Assembly: GCA_030626025.1 (NCBI GenBank)
Contig: DAOUPT010000002.1
Span: 69,118-133,117 of the forward strand
DNA length: 64,000 bases
Direction of reading: 5' to 3'
Source: Anderseniella sp.
GTDB taxonomy: Bacteria > Pseudomonadota > Alphaproteobacteria > Rhizobiales > Aestuariivirgaceae
Shown: piece by piece, positions 7,959-16,751 of the stretch
How positions within the stretch are numbered: the first letter of the stretch is position 1
Layout of the letters: the number at the start of each line of letters is the position of its first letter
Made by a program: the position numbers and the translations under genes
The notes under the pieces: model-generated
Told to the model about the DNA's origin: nothing
Databases searched by the model: none
Seen by the model: the letters and a program-made list of their open reading frames with translations, nothing else

Positions 7959-9815
7959 ATGACGAAGAACTCAAAAAGTCAGGCCGACCAAACCTTTGGT
8001 GCTGCCAAAAGCTTTTCCATCGCCGGTCGTTCCTACGATATCATCGACCACACCTTTGATGTGCTTGTCGTCGGTGCCGGTGGAGCCGGTCTGCGCGCTG
8101 TTGTTGGCTGTGCCCAGGCTGGTTTGAAAACCGCCTGCATCACCAAAGTTTTCCCGACCCGCTCCCACACTGTTGCCGCTCAGGGCGGCATTGCCGCTTC
8201 ACTCGGCAATATGGGCGAAGATAACTGGCGCTGGCATATGTATGATTCGGTCAAAGGATCTGACTGGCTCGGCGATCAGGACGCCATCGAATATCTGGCC
8301 CGCGAAGCCCCGCAAGCCGTTTATGAACTTGAGCATTGGGGAGTACCTTTCTCGCGGACCGAAAAGGGCCAGATTTACCAACGCGCTTTCGGCGGCATGA
8401 CCACCAAATTTGGCGAAGGCCCGGCCGCCCAGCGCACCTGCGCTGCTGCTGACCGTACCGGCCACGCCATCCTGCACACCCTATATGGCCAGTCCCTCAA
8501 GCACGATGCCGAATTTTTTATCGAATACATCGCCCTTGATCTGATTATGGAAGATGGTGCCTGTCGCGGCATCATGGCCCTGTCTCTGGAAAACGGCACT
8601 CTACACCGCTTCAAAGCTCACAAAACCATTCTTGCTACTGGCGGGTATGGCCGGGCTTATTTCTCCTGCACCTCGGCTCACACCTGCACTGGTGATGGCA
8701 ACGCTATGATCTTGCGGGCCGGATTGCCTTTGCAGGATATGGAATTTGTACAATTCCACCCGACCGGCATTTACGGTGCCGGCTGCCTTATCACTGAAGG
8801 GGTGCGCGGCGAAGGCGGTTATCTGGTCAATTCTGAGGGCGAGCGCTTTATGGAGCGCTATGCACCTTCGGCCAAAGACCTCGCCTCACGCGATGTGGTC
8901 TCGCGCGCCATGACCATGGAAATTCGTGCCGGACGCGGCGTTGGTGCCGATGGTGATCATATTTACCTCCATCTCGATCATCTGGGTGCTGACCTGCTGG
9001 CCAAACGCCTGCCAGGTATTTCAGAATCCGCCAAGATTTTTGCCGGTGTTGATGTTACCCGCGAACCCATTCCGGTTATCCCGACTGTCCACTATAATAT
9101 GGGCGGCATACCAACCAATTATCATGGCGAAGTTATCGCCGGAGACAAAGCTAAACCGGACGCCATCGTGCAAGGCCTGATGGCCATTGGCGAAGCTGCC
9201 AGCGCTTCGGTCCATGGTGCTAACCGCCTGGGCTCAAACTCTCTGACCGACCTTGTTGTCTTTGGCCGCGCCGCCGGTTTGCGCTGTGCAGAAACCATCG
9301 ACAAGGAAGAAAAGCACAAGGATTTGGCCGCTGATGCCGGTGAGGCCGCTATCGCCAGACTGGACAAGTTCCGTTATGCCAGTGGTGGCACACCCACCGC
9401 AGAGTTCCGCCGGAAAATGCAGCGTGACATGCAGGATTATTGCGCCGTTTATCGCACCGGCGAAACCCTCAAGGAAGGCGTTGAAAAAATCTCTGATCTG
9501 TGGTCGAACATCAGCGATATCGCCACCTCCGACCGATCTCTAGTCTGGAACTCTGACCTTGTAGAGACGCTCGAATACGACAATCTCATTACCCAGTCTG
9601 CTGTGACGATTTATGGTGCTGAAAACCGCAAGGAAAGCCGCGGTGCTCACGCCCGTGAAGACTACCCTGATCGCGATGACAAAAAATGGATGGTCCACAC
9701 CCTGGCCTGGTCAGACGATGCCAGCCAAGAAATCACCCTCGGGTCCCGCCCGGTACACAGCTATACGATGACCGATGAAATAGATTATATTGTACCCAAA
9801 GCGAGGGTTTACTAG
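7959..9815 (+). CDS. sdhA: succinate dehydrogenase flavoprotein subunit
   Basis: A 618-residue flavoprotein that oxidises succinate to fumarate. [13 protein letters not shown] is the FAD Rossmann motif; [15 protein letters not shown] contains the histidine that binds FAD covalently; [21 protein letters not shown] and the [12 protein letters not shown] segment form the active site. The C-terminal helical domain has the conserved [13 protein letters not shown]. The frame is open further upstream (from 7920), but that would overlap sdhD. The ATG at 7959, seven bases after the sdhD stop, gives a normal SdhA N-terminus. The stop lies one base before the sdhB ATG. Confidence 0.96.
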   Translation: MTKNSKSQADQTFGAAKSFSIAGRSYDIIDHTFDVLVVGAGGAGLRAVVGCAQAGLKTACITKVFPTRSHTVAAQGGIAASLGNMGEDNWRWHMYDSVKGSDWLGDQDAIEYLAREAPQAVYELEHWGVPFSRTEKGQIYQRAFGGMTTKFGEGPAAQRTCAAADRTGHAILHTLYGQSLKHDAEFFIEYIALDLIMEDGACRGIMALSLENGTLHRFKAHKTILATGGYGRAYFSCTSAHTCTGDGNAMILRAGLPLQDMEFVQFHPTGIYGAGCLITEGVRGEGGYLVNSEGERFMERYAPSAKDLASRDVVSRAMTMEIRAGRGVGADGDHIYLHLDHLGADLLAKRLPGISESAKIFAGVDVTREPIPVIPTVHYNMGGIPTNYHGEVIAGDKAKPDAIVQGLMAIGEAASASVHGANRLGSNSLTDLVVFGRAAGLRCAETIDKEEKHKDLAADAGEAAIARLDKFRYASGGTPTAEFRRKMQRDMQDYCAVYRTGETLKEGVEKISDLWSNISDIATSDRSLVWNSDLVETLEYDNLITQSAVTIYGAENRKESRGAHAREDYPDRDDKKWMVHTLAWSDDASQEITLGSRPVHSYTMTDEIDYIVPKARVY

Positions 9816-9816
9816 A

Positions 9817-10593
9817 ATGGTTGAACTTAACCTCCCCAAAAACTCCCGCGTTCAAGACGGCAAGTCATGGCCTGAACCAGACGGTGCCCGGATCAAGGAA
9901 TTTCGTGTTTACCGCTGGAATCCTGACGATGGTAAAAACCCGCAGGTTGACACCTACAAAATCGATCTCGATAAATGCGGGCCGATGGTGCTTGATGCGA
10001 TTATCAAGATCAAGGATGAGCAAGATCCGTCTTTGACTTTTCGGCGCTCCTGCCGTGAAGGGATTTGCGGCTCTTGCGCGATGAATATTGATGGCACCAA
10101 CACGCTGGCCTGCACCAAAGCGATTGAAGACGTCAACGGTCCGGTAAAAATTTACCCGCTGCCTCATATGGAGGTGGTTAAAGACCTGGTCCCTGACCTG
10201 ACCAATTTTTATGCCCAGCACCGTTCCATTGAACCGTGGCTGCAAACCACCACAGCAGAACCTGAACGCGAATGGCTGCAATCATCGGAAGACCGCGAAA
10301 AGATCGACGGACTTTACGAGTGTATTTTGTGCGCCTGTTGTTCCACATCCTGTCCGTCATACTGGTGGAATGGTGACCGCTATCTCGGCCCGGCAGTTCT
10401 TCTGCAAGCCTATCGCTGGTTAATCGACAGTCGTGACGAATTTACCGGTGACCGCCTCGATAATATTGAAGACCCGTTCAGGCTCTATCGCTGTCATACC
10501 ATCATGAATTGCGCCAAAGCCTGCCCCAAAGGTCTCAACCCGGCCAAAGCTATTGCCGGTATCAAGAAGATGCTGGTTGAGCGGCGGGTGTAG
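9817..10593 (+). CDS. sdhB: succinate dehydrogenase iron-sulfur subunit
   Basis: A 258-residue ferredoxin-like subunit that passes electrons from FAD to ubiquinone. The [2Fe-2S] ligands are in [12 protein letters not shown] plus a later Cys (TLAC); the [4Fe-4S] ligands are in [12 protein letters not shown]; the [3Fe-4S] ligands are in [14 protein letters not shown]. The start is the ATG one base after the sdhA stop; an upstream in-frame ATG (9790) lies inside sdhA. It ends the sdhCDAB operon, and an ArsR-type gene follows after 40 bases. Confidence 0.96.
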   Translation: MVELNLPKNSRVQDGKSWPEPDGARIKEFRVYRWNPDDGKNPQVDTYKIDLDKCGPMVLDAIIKIKDEQDPSLTFRRSCREGICGSCAMNIDGTNTLACTKAIEDVNGPVKIYPLPHMEVVKDLVPDLTNFYAQHRSIEPWLQTTTAEPEREWLQSSEDREKIDGLYECILCACCSTSCPSYWWNGDRYLGPAVLLQAYRWLIDSRDEFTGDRLDNIEDPFRLYRCHTIMNCAKACPKGLNPAKAIAGIKKMLVERRV

Positions 10594-10633
10594 AAGCAGT
10601 TGACAAGAATCACATTTCCATAAATACAAAACC

Positions 10634-10942
10634 ATGGAATCAGAACAAGCTGCACATATCTTTTCAGCCCTGGGTCAACCAACCCGCCTGGAAATTCTAA
10701 AACTCATCGCCCCGCACTCTCGGGGCGAAAATCCACGCGGCTTACCAGCTGGCGAAATCGGCGAAGCACTTGACCTGCCACCGGCCACCTTGTCTTTTCA
10801 TTTAAAAGACATGAACTACAAAAGTCTTGTTGTGACCCGCCGTGAAGGTCGCAAAATCTATTATCGGGCCAATCTGGAGGTTCTTCTCAACACTCTCGAT
10901 GAACTTATAACCCATGTGCTTGAACCGGCCGGTGCAGCATGA
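10634..10942 (+). CDS. ArsR-family winged-helix regulator
   Basis: A 102-residue protein of the ArsR/SmtB fold. FSALGQPTRLEILKLI (about 10-25) is the first helix pair, LPPATLSFHLKDMNYKSLV (about 48-66) the recognition helix, and REGRKIYYRAN the beta wing. No metal-binding Cys cluster is seen, so it is not an obvious arsenic or metal sensor. A TTGACA (10600-10605) lies just upstream, and little room is left between any promoter and the ATG, so the mRNA may be nearly leaderless. It sits between sdhB and mmsA, and either could be a target. The effector is unknown. Confidence 0.85.
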   Translation: MESEQAAHIFSALGQPTRLEILKLIAPHSRGENPRGLPAGEIGEALDLPPATLSFHLKDMNYKSLVVTRREGRKIYYRANLEVLLNTLDELITHVLEPAGAA

Positions 10943-11075
10943 CATTTTACTGGCCTGATCAATGGGGCAAAACTGGTTCAAACATAACCAAACGCATATT
11001 GCTAAAACACCTCATCAACGATACGCTAAAACACAACATTCAAAGCTCCAGCAATTCAGATAAGGATAAAAACCC

Positions 11076-12572
11076 ATGAAAGAATACGGCCACTTTATTG
11101 GCGGCGAGCACGTCGCCGGAACTTCAGGTCGCACCAGCGATGTTTTCAACCCCAACACCGGTGAAGTTCAGGCAACAGTAGCTCTTGCAACATCAGCCGA
11201 AATGCGCGCTGCTGTAGAAAACGCCAAGCAAGCTCAAATCGGCTGGGCCGCAAAAAACCCGCAAGTGCGTGCCCGCGTCATGGTTAAATTCATCGAACTG
11301 GTAAATGCCGAAAAAGACGAGTTGGCTCAAATGTTATCCATGGAGCACGGAAAAACCATTCCTGATGCTCACGGCGATATTCTGCGCGGTATTGAAACCT
11401 GTGAATTTTCAACCGGTGTCGCCCATCTGATGAAGGGTGAATATACTGAGGGTGCCGGTCCTGGCATCGACATGTACTCCATGCGCCAACCGCTTGGCGT
11501 TGTCGCTGGCATTACCCCGTTCAATTTTCCGGCAATGATCCCGATGTGGAAGTTTGCCCCGGCCATTATGTGCGGCAATGCTTTCATCCTTAAACCTTCC
11601 GAGCGTGACCCGGCGGTGCCCATGCGCCTTGCTGAACTAATGATCGAGGCTGGTCTTCCCGCCGGTATTCTCAATGTCGTTAATGGCGACAAGGAAAGTG
11701 TTGATGCCATTCTTGATGATCCCGACATTCAGGCTGTTGGTTTTGTTGGCTCAACCCCTATCGCTCAATATGTCTATTCACGCGCCACCGCAAATGGCAA
11801 ACGGGCCCAAACCTTTGGTGGTGCCAAAAACCACATGATTATCATGCCTGATGCCGATATGGACCAGGTTGTTGATGCCCTCATCGGTGCCGGTTACGGA
11901 TCAGCCGGTGAACGCTGCATGGCCATTGCTGTAGCCGTTCCAGTTGGCAAGGAAACTGCCGACAAACTGATTGAAAAACTCGCACCACGGGTTGAGTCGC
12001 TGAAAATCGGCCCTTCAACTGATCGCGAGGCTGACTACGGCCCGATGGTCAATGCCGACGCGATTACCCGCGTATCCGGTTATATTGATCAAGGTGTTGC
12101 AGAAGGTGCCGATCTTGTCGTTGATGGTCGCGGCTTTAAAATGCAAGGTTATGAAAACGGCTATTTCATCGGCGGCTCATTATTTGACAACGTAACGCCA
12201 GACATGTCGATCTACAAAGAAGAAATCTTTGGCCCGGTTGTCTCGGTTGTGCGCGCCAATGACTATGAAGATGCTCTTGCATTGCCCATGAAGCATGCCT
12301 ACGGCAACGGTGTTGCCATCTATACCCGCGATGGTGATGCGGCCCGCGATTTTGCCAAGCGCATTAACATCGGTATGGTTGGCATCAATGTCCCAATTCC
12401 GGTGCCATTGTCTTATTTCACCTTTGGTGGCTGGAAAGACTCCGGCTTTGGCGATCTCAATCAGCACGGACCTGACGCATTCCGTTTTTATACCCGTACC
12501 AAAACAGTAACCTCTCGCTGGCCGTCAGGTATCAAGGATGGTGCAGAGTTTACCTTGCCCGTTATGAGCTAA
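11076..12572 (+). CDS. mmsA: CoA-acylating methylmalonate-semialdehyde dehydrogenase
   Basis: A 498-residue aldehyde dehydrogenase of the MmsA/IolA type. It converts methylmalonate semialdehyde (valine, thymine breakdown) to propionyl-CoA, or malonate semialdehyde (inositol, beta-alanine) to acetyl-CoA, with NAD and CoA. The catalytic cysteine is C281 in GSAGERCMAIA; the cofactor segments PFNFPAMIPMWK and FVGSTPIAQYVYS are typical. Unlike ordinary ALDHs it lacks the general-base glutamate (the GGAKNHM segment takes its place), which is the CoA-dependent signature. The ATG follows a good AAGGA site. The gene stands alone and ends at a strong terminator. Confidence 0.93.
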   Translation: MKEYGHFIGGEHVAGTSGRTSDVFNPNTGEVQATVALATSAEMRAAVENAKQAQIGWAAKNPQVRARVMVKFIELVNAEKDELAQMLSMEHGKTIPDAHGDILRGIETCEFSTGVAHLMKGEYTEGAGPGIDMYSMRQPLGVVAGITPFNFPAMIPMWKFAPAIMCGNAFILKPSERDPAVPMRLAELMIEAGLPAGILNVVNGDKESVDAILDDPDIQAVGFVGSTPIAQYVYSRATANGKRAQTFGGAKNHMIIMPDADMDQVVDALIGAGYGSAGERCMAIAVAVPVGKETADKLIEKLAPRVESLKIGPSTDREADYGPMVNADAITRVSGYIDQGVAEGADLVVDGRGFKMQGYENGYFIGGSLFDNVTPDMSIYKEEIFGPVVSVVRANDYEDALALPMKHAYGNGVAIYTRDGDAARDFAKRINIGMVGINVPIPVPLSYFTFGGWKDSGFGDLNQHGPDAFRFYTRTKTVTSRWPSGIKDGAEFTLPVMS

Positions 12573-12592
12573 AACAACAACAAGCCTCTAAT

Positions 12593-12621
12593 AAAGCCGC
12601 CCTTCACCGGGCGGCTTTTTT
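12593..12621 (+). terminator. intrinsic terminator after mmsA
   Basis: Seven perfect GC pairs (GCCGCCC / GGGCGGC, 12596-12602 with 12609-12615), a six-base loop and six T residues. Confidence 0.9.
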
Positions 12622-12782
12622 GTTACTTACAAGATTCACTTTCAAGATTCATCGTCCAAAAATGATACACCACATGAATACTTCATGAACCAGTTGTTAA
12701 GTTAACAAAAAGGTTACCCGTGCTATTGCTATCTCAGGGGTGATCAAGTAATAGAAGGCTTTCTCGGGGGAGACTTAAAGAT

Positions 12783-12947
12783 ATGACAACTCAGACAGCA
12801 GACATAAAATTTCTCAAACGCATCCTTTTTGGCCTTGTCGCGGCAACACTGACCGCCGGTACGCTTGCCGGTGTCGCAACCGTGAACGCCGGACCGCAGG
12901 CAACAAACGTTGCGATTTTTGATTACCAGCCAAATCCCAATCAGTAA
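12783..12947 (+). CDS. small secreted or membrane peptide, unknown
   Basis: A 54-codon frame that is easily missed. It starts with a purine-rich ribosome site (GGGGGAGA, 12765-12772) and encodes a polar start, a lysine/arginine pair (FLKRILFG) and a hydrophobic alanine/leucine-rich helix with a plausible signal-peptidase site (VNAGPQ, about 36-41). That would leave a mature tail of about 16 residues ending QPNPNQ. It lies between the mmsA terminator and the metallopeptidase-like gene. No family is recognised. The frame, ribosome site and signal-like composition support a real gene, but it is short. Confidence 0.5.
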   Translation: MTTQTADIKFLKRILFGLVAATLTAGTLAGVATVNAGPQATNVAIFDYQPNPNQ

Positions 12948-13014
12948 GCACGTCAACAGCGGACTCTGAAAAAACGCTGTCATCACGCACGATTCCACGG
13001 TATATCTTTTTGTT

Positions 13015-13473
13015 ATGGCAATCAAATATACGGCGTCACCGTGGGCATCAGCCGTTTCACCCACCACAGAAGATATCGGAAAACTAGCCGAACAGGCCTA
13101 TCGCGCCCTGCCGGAAAACTTCCATGCCATGTGTGGTGACATAATCATTCGGGTTGAAGATTTTGCCGACCCTGAACTCATCGAATTTCTTGGCGGATCA
13201 TCCTCGTATGATCTCATGGGGCTTTTTCATCCAGCCGGTGAAAGCCTGATCGACAATATTGAAACCGCCCTGGAAACCCATGCTGTAATTGTGTTTCGCC
13301 GGGCAATTCTGGACTATTGGGCCGATTCTGATGAAACTCTCGGTAATATTATCACTCACATCATCGTCCATGAAATCGGTCGCCAATTTGGCCTTAACGA
13401 AGATGAACTGGAACAGGTTGAAATCGCCACGCTGGATGAAGCAGAGCGCGAAGCAAAAAGTATGGTGCAGTAA
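13015..13473 (+). CDS. metallopeptidase-family protein with altered zinc motif
   Basis: A 152-residue protein of the small zincin-like family found in many alphaproteobacteria (the family with the N-terminal ALPENF...V.V.VED segment). The active-site helix usually reads HExxHHxG. Here it reads HEIGRQFGLNEDEL, so the third zinc or catalytic residue is R123 in place of His; H119 and E120 remain. It may therefore have lost peptidase activity. It ends immediately before the next gene's ATG, so the two probably form an operon. The family call is by pattern; loss of activity is inference. Confidence 0.75.
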   Translation: MAIKYTASPWASAVSPTTEDIGKLAEQAYRALPENFHAMCGDIIIRVEDFADPELIEFLGGSSSYDLMGLFHPAGESLIDNIETALETHAVIVFRRAILDYWADSDETLGNIITHIIVHEIGRQFGLNEDELEQVEIATLDEAEREAKSMVQ

Positions 13474-13695
13474 ATGAGAAAACAAGATCAGGACGATCAG
13501 GTCCGTCGCGCCAAAGCCGCATTAAAACGGGTTGAACAGGAATCTGAAAAACTCCTTGGTGCGGGCGCAACGCAGACACCATCTGACGAGGATGATCCGA
13601 TTGTAATACTGGGTAAACGCATTGGTCGCGGCATCGGTTATTTCTTTGTAGCCATTTTACTGTGGCACCTCACGACTACCTACCTGATGGGTTGA
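13474..13695 (+). CDS. small membrane-anchored protein, unknown
   Basis: A 73-residue protein. The first 35 residues are highly charged and helical (RRAKAALKRVEQESEKLL), followed by an acidic linker (SDEDDP) and one C-terminal membrane helix (about 52-72). It begins at the base right after the stop of the metallopeptidase-like gene, so it is translationally coupled and may act with it. I do not recognise a family. Confidence 0.65.
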   Translation: MRKQDQDDQVRRAKAALKRVEQESEKLLGAGATQTPSDEDDPIVILGKRIGRGIGYFFVAILLWHLTTTYLMG

Positions 13696-13707
13696 TCAAC
13701 GACATCT

Positions 13708-13899
13708 TTAAATGGATGCAAAATATCCCAGAATTCGGTCATAGACATCCACAAGATTCGTTTGGACTATCGGTAACGTAGCAGCCAAAGCAAGGCCGGT
13801 AGTTGCGGCAATCAATGCATACTCAATAGCAGTTACACCACGCTCATCCCTTAAATACGTGCCAACAAAACGAACCACCTTCAGTTGCTTTTTCTTCAC
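13708..13899 (-). CDS. Flp/Fap-type type IVb pilin
   Basis: A 63-residue prepilin-like protein. A short basic leader is followed by RGVTAIEYALIAATTGLALA (about 20-39), the hallmark of Flp pilins: cleavage is expected after the G of RG, and the Glu-Tyr pair follows at positions 5 and 6 of the mature protein. Flp pilins are assembled by Tad systems for surface adhesion. No tad/cpa gene is in this window, so this is an isolated copy, probably an extra pilin or pseudopilin. It is convergent with the small membrane gene upstream. Confidence 0.85.
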   Translation of the reverse strand: MKKKQLKVVRFVGTYLRDERGVTAIEYALIAATTGLALAATLPIVQTNLVDVYDRILGYFASI

Positions 13900-13954
13900 A
13901 TCAAAACCTTTCTTTCTTCAGCTACCCTGTAACGGGCACCTCTTACCTCCAGAA

Positions 13955-14362
13955 CTAGAGCACATCGATCAGATGTGGCACCAACGGGATATCTGCCGCC
14001 GGCATTTCATATTCTCTTAACTGCAACGGGCGCACCCATTTTAGTTCCTGGTTCTCACTGGCTCTTGGTATTCCCTGCCATTTCCTGCAGATAAAAAGTG
14101 GCATCAACAAATGAAATCGCTCATAAGAATGACTGGCGAACGTTAATGGTGCCAGGCAGGGGGCTTTTACCTCGATTGCCAATTCCTCTCTCAATTCTCG
14201 AATAAGAGCTGCTTCCGGCAACTCTCCTTCATCAATTTTTCCGCCCGGAAACTCCCATAATCCCGCCATCGATTTCCCTGACGGTCGCCGGGCAATTAAC
14301 ACCCGCTGATCCTGATCAACAAGCGCGCACGCAACAACAAGCACAATAGGTAGTGAACTCAT
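13955..14362 (-). CDS. mutT: MutT-type NUDIX hydrolase (8-oxo-dGTP diphosphatase)
   Basis: A 135-residue NUDIX protein. The NUDIX box GGKIDEGELPEAALIRELREEL appears in two parts (GGKIDEGELPEAA, then LIRELREELAI) and has all metal-binding glutamates. LWEFPGG before it and the C-terminal EYEMPAADIPLVPHL are typical of MutT, which removes mutagenic 8-oxo-dGTP. The start at 14362 has an AGGA site at proper spacing; the longer frame to 14398 has none. It stands alone on the minus strand. Another NUDIX substrate is possible but less likely. Confidence 0.88.
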   Translation of the reverse strand: MSSLPIVLVVACALVDQDQRVLIARRPSGKSMAGLWEFPGGKIDEGELPEAALIRELREELAIEVKAPCLAPLTFASHSYERFHLLMPLFICRKWQGIPRASENQELKWVRPLQLREYEMPAADIPLVPHLIDVL

Positions 14363-14398
14363 GTGCATCCTTTCTTTATCAAGCCCAAAGGTTAACAA

Positions 14399-14637
14399 TA
14401 TTTACCAAATGCCCGATTTCTGCTACATTTCCTTCAATTGACAACATACAGTTACAAATCCATTAAGATTTCGGTATTCACAGACCAAAATAAAACACCA
14501 AAACTGTAAATTGCGGCGTAAAGGTACTGGATATTTTGCGCCAAGCACGCTATAAGCCGCCTTCAGAACCGGCTCAAGTCTTATTGGGCACAAATAAATA
14601 CAGAAAATTAGCAGATATTTTAGTTTGGAGAATTACC
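14399..14637 (+). promoter_or_regulatory. divergent leader and promoter region of mutT and rpmF
   Basis: A 239-base region without a supported gene; the in-frame upstream extension of rpmF (from 14536) does not match ribosomal protein L32. A TTGACA (14438-14443) could be a -35 box for rpmF with CATTAA or TAAGAT downstream, but spacing is not ideal. That would leave a long mRNA leader. Confidence 0.35.
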
Positions 14638-14823
14638 ATGGCCGTCCCAAAAGGCAAGATTTCGCGGATGAAACGTGGTTTCCGCCGCTCAGGTCACACA
14701 ACAGAAAAATCAACTTACGTTGAAAACAAGCAAACCGGTGAATTGCACCGTCCGCACCATATTGACCTGAAAACAGGCATATATCGCGGCCGGCAAGTGC
14801 TGGAAGCTAAAAACGAGTATTAA
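14638..14823 (+). CDS. rpmF: 50S ribosomal protein L32
   Basis: A 61-residue basic protein. [20 protein letters not shown] and the C-terminal [16 protein letters not shown] identify L32 of the alphaproteobacterial cysteine-free type. It is a structural protein of the large ribosomal subunit. The ATG at 14638 follows a GGAG site; the longer frame upstream is not used. It is not linked to plsX/fabH here, and ends at its own terminator. Confidence 0.96.
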   Translation: MAVPKGKISRMKRGFRRSGHTTEKSTYVENKQTGELHRPHHIDLKTGIYRGRQVLEAKNEY

Positions 14824-14861
14824 GATTTCCAGTCAGGACACGTTCCTGGTGTAAGCTTTTA

Positions 14862-14895
14862 CAAAGGCCGGTGTATTTCACCGGCCTTTGTTTTT
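14862..14895 (+). terminator. intrinsic terminator after rpmF
   Basis: A 12-bp perfect stem (CAAAGGCCGGTG / CACCGGCCTTTG) with a five-base loop and a T-rich tail. Confidence 0.9.
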
Positions 14896-14973
14896 GCCAA
14901 CCTTTGATTTTCTCTGCCAACACGCTATAGCTTAGGGCCTGTTGACGATCAATTTTAACAGAAAGACCAGAAG

Positions 14974-15387
14974 ATGCGCATTTTTGCTGCTTTCCCATTT
15001 CTCGCTCTGGCGCTGATTGCCTATAACGTATTTGCCTTTGCCGGCAACCTCAATCTGGAAGCAGACATGTTTGTCTATGATATGATGTCGGGGGCAACCT
15101 TTGCCCTGACCGGAGGCGATGTTCTTATCATTGCCGGATTGCTGTTACTGTTTCTGGAAGTCATTAAAGCAGCCAGCGTTGGCGCGGCAACCATTCTCGA
15201 CCACATCCTTTCAACTGGCGTATTTATCGCTGCCTTGATCGAATTTCTCCTTGTTAAGCAAGCTGGAACAGCAGTTTTCCTTATCCTGGTTATAATGTGC
15301 CTGATCGATGTGGTTGCCGGTTATTCCGTCTCGATCCGCTCGGCCCGCCGTGATGTAAACTTTGGCAACGGCGGTAATCCGTTTTGA
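14974..15387 (+). CDS. four-helix inner-membrane protein, unknown
   Basis: A 137-residue very hydrophobic protein with four predicted membrane helices (about 3-24, 47-67, 73-93, 97-117) and a short polar tail (SIRSARRDVNFGNGGNPF). The second helix begins after a TGGDVLII segment. It looks like a conserved alphaproteobacterial membrane protein whose function is not known. Its TGA stop overlaps the TTG start of the MarC gene (TTGA), so the two are coupled. Confidence 0.7.
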   Translation: MRIFAAFPFLALALIAYNVFAFAGNLNLEADMFVYDMMSGATFALTGGDVLIIAGLLLLFLEVIKAASVGAATILDHILSTGVFIAALIEFLLVKQAGTAVFLILVIMCLIDVVAGYSVSIRSARRDVNFGNGGNPF

Positions 15388-16043
15388 TCTGGGAACTTTG
15401 GGGCAATGTTGCAATACCCGCCTTTGCCACGCTATTTGTGATTATTGATCCCATCGGTTTAGTACCGCTGTTTATTGCACTCACGTCAAAAATGGACGAC
15501 AAGGCGCGTAAAATAACAGCCTGGCGCGCCACAATCTTTGGCTTTACTGTTTTGCTGGTATTTGCTCTTGCAGGGCACGCTGTTTTGAATTTTCTTGGCA
15601 TTTCACTTGCCGCCTTTCGTATCGCTGGCGGTCTGTTATTGTTTTTAATGGCTCTTGAGATGCTTTTTGAAAAGCGTTCTGAACGACGCCGGAAAAATGT
15701 CGAGCAATCATCCATTGAGCATGACGTGGCCGATGATCCAGCTGACGACCAATGGGTTTTCCCGCTTGGCACCCCTTTAATAGCTGGTCCCGGTGCAATC
15801 GCTTCTATTATACTTTTAATGAGCAACAACAGTCACGGCATTGCCGGGCAAGCTGTTGTCATAGGTGTGTTGTTTACTGTCATTGCCATAACGCTGGTTT
15901 TGTTTTTAATAGCAGGCAGGCTTGGTCGTTTTGTCGGCCCTACAGCTTCGCGTGCAATGTCGCGCATTTTAGGAATGATCCTATCGGCATTGGCCGTTCA
16001 GTTTGTTTTGACCGGGCTAACCTCGGCCGGATTTGGAGGATAA
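15384..16043 (+). CDS. MarC/UPF0056 family membrane protein
   Basis: A 219-residue protein with about six membrane helices. VIIDPIGLVPLFIAL near the N-terminus and FPLGTPLIAGPGAIASIILL in the middle are the two signature segments of the MarC family. The transport role once proposed for MarC in antibiotic resistance has not held up, so function is unsettled. It starts at a TTG that overlaps the upstream gene's stop by four bases. The DUF924 gene follows four bases after its stop. Confidence 0.85.
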   Translation: MIWELWGNVAIPAFATLFVIIDPIGLVPLFIALTSKMDDKARKITAWRATIFGFTVLLVFALAGHAVLNFLGISLAAFRIAGGLLLFLMALEMLFEKRSERRRKNVEQSSIEHDVADDPADDQWVFPLGTPLIAGPGAIASIILLMSNNSHGIAGQAVVIGVLFTVIAITLVLFLIAGRLGRFVGPTASRAMSRILGMILSALAVQFVLTGLTSAGFGG

Positions 16044-16047
16044 CGAA

Positions 16048-16623
16048 ATGCCAGAGAACAACGAGACAGAAACAAAAAAGAAACTCCTTACCCCCCGCGA
16101 TATCACCGGCTTCTGGCTCGGCTTGGAAGAACAGGCCTATTGGCAAAAAGATGACGAATTTGATGCTCTGATATCACGCGATTACGGCAATGTCCTAAAA
16201 CAGGCCAAACTTGGTGCGATGGACCATTGGTGCGATGACCGCGAAGGTGTACTGGCCCTAACCGTTGTTCTTGATCAATTCAGCCGCAACATTCATCGCG
16301 GCACTCCAGAAATGTTTGCCGCCGACGAACACGCCCGCACCGTGGCCAACTATGCCATGAGAACCGACATGATCGAAAGCTTTAACGAAGATGAGCGCCG
16401 CTGGTTTATCATGCCATACATGCATACCGAAACCCTGCGTGAGCAGCGTTTTTGCGTTGCCATGTGCAAGCGCTACCAGCTAAATGCGACCTTGCCTCAT
16501 GCCGTCGAGCATATGGAAATCGTCAAAAAATTTGGCCGTTTCCCCCATCGCAACGAAATTTTGGGCCGCCAGTCCACCCCGCAAGAACTCGAATTTCTGG
16601 CATCTGGAGGTTTCGCCGGTTAG
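16048..16623 (+). CDS. DUF924 family protein
   Basis: A 191-residue soluble helical protein of the DUF924 family. FWLGLEEQAYWQKDDEFD near the start, VLDQFSRNIHRGTPEMFAAD in the middle, and FIMPYMHTE and FPHRNEILGR later are all family signatures. The fold is TPR-like and the function unknown. The ATG at 16048 has a GGAGGA site at ideal distance, in preference to an in-frame ATG at 16033 inside marC. It closes a three-gene run with the two membrane proteins. Confidence 0.88.
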   Translation: MPENNETETKKKLLTPRDITGFWLGLEEQAYWQKDDEFDALISRDYGNVLKQAKLGAMDHWCDDREGVLALTVVLDQFSRNIHRGTPEMFAADEHARTVANYAMRTDMIESFNEDERRWFIMPYMHTETLREQRFCVAMCKRYQLNATLPHAVEHMEIVKKFGRFPHRNEILGRQSTPQELEFLASGGFAG

Positions 16624-16751
16624 CTTCTGTTAACCATTCTTGAAACTCCCGGTTTCCTAAAACATAATTTTAGGAATTTTCCCCTATTCTGACCGCCAAA
16701 ATAGAAGGGCAAGCATGTCGTTAACCGGCCTGTAACCCAATGGGGTGCGAA

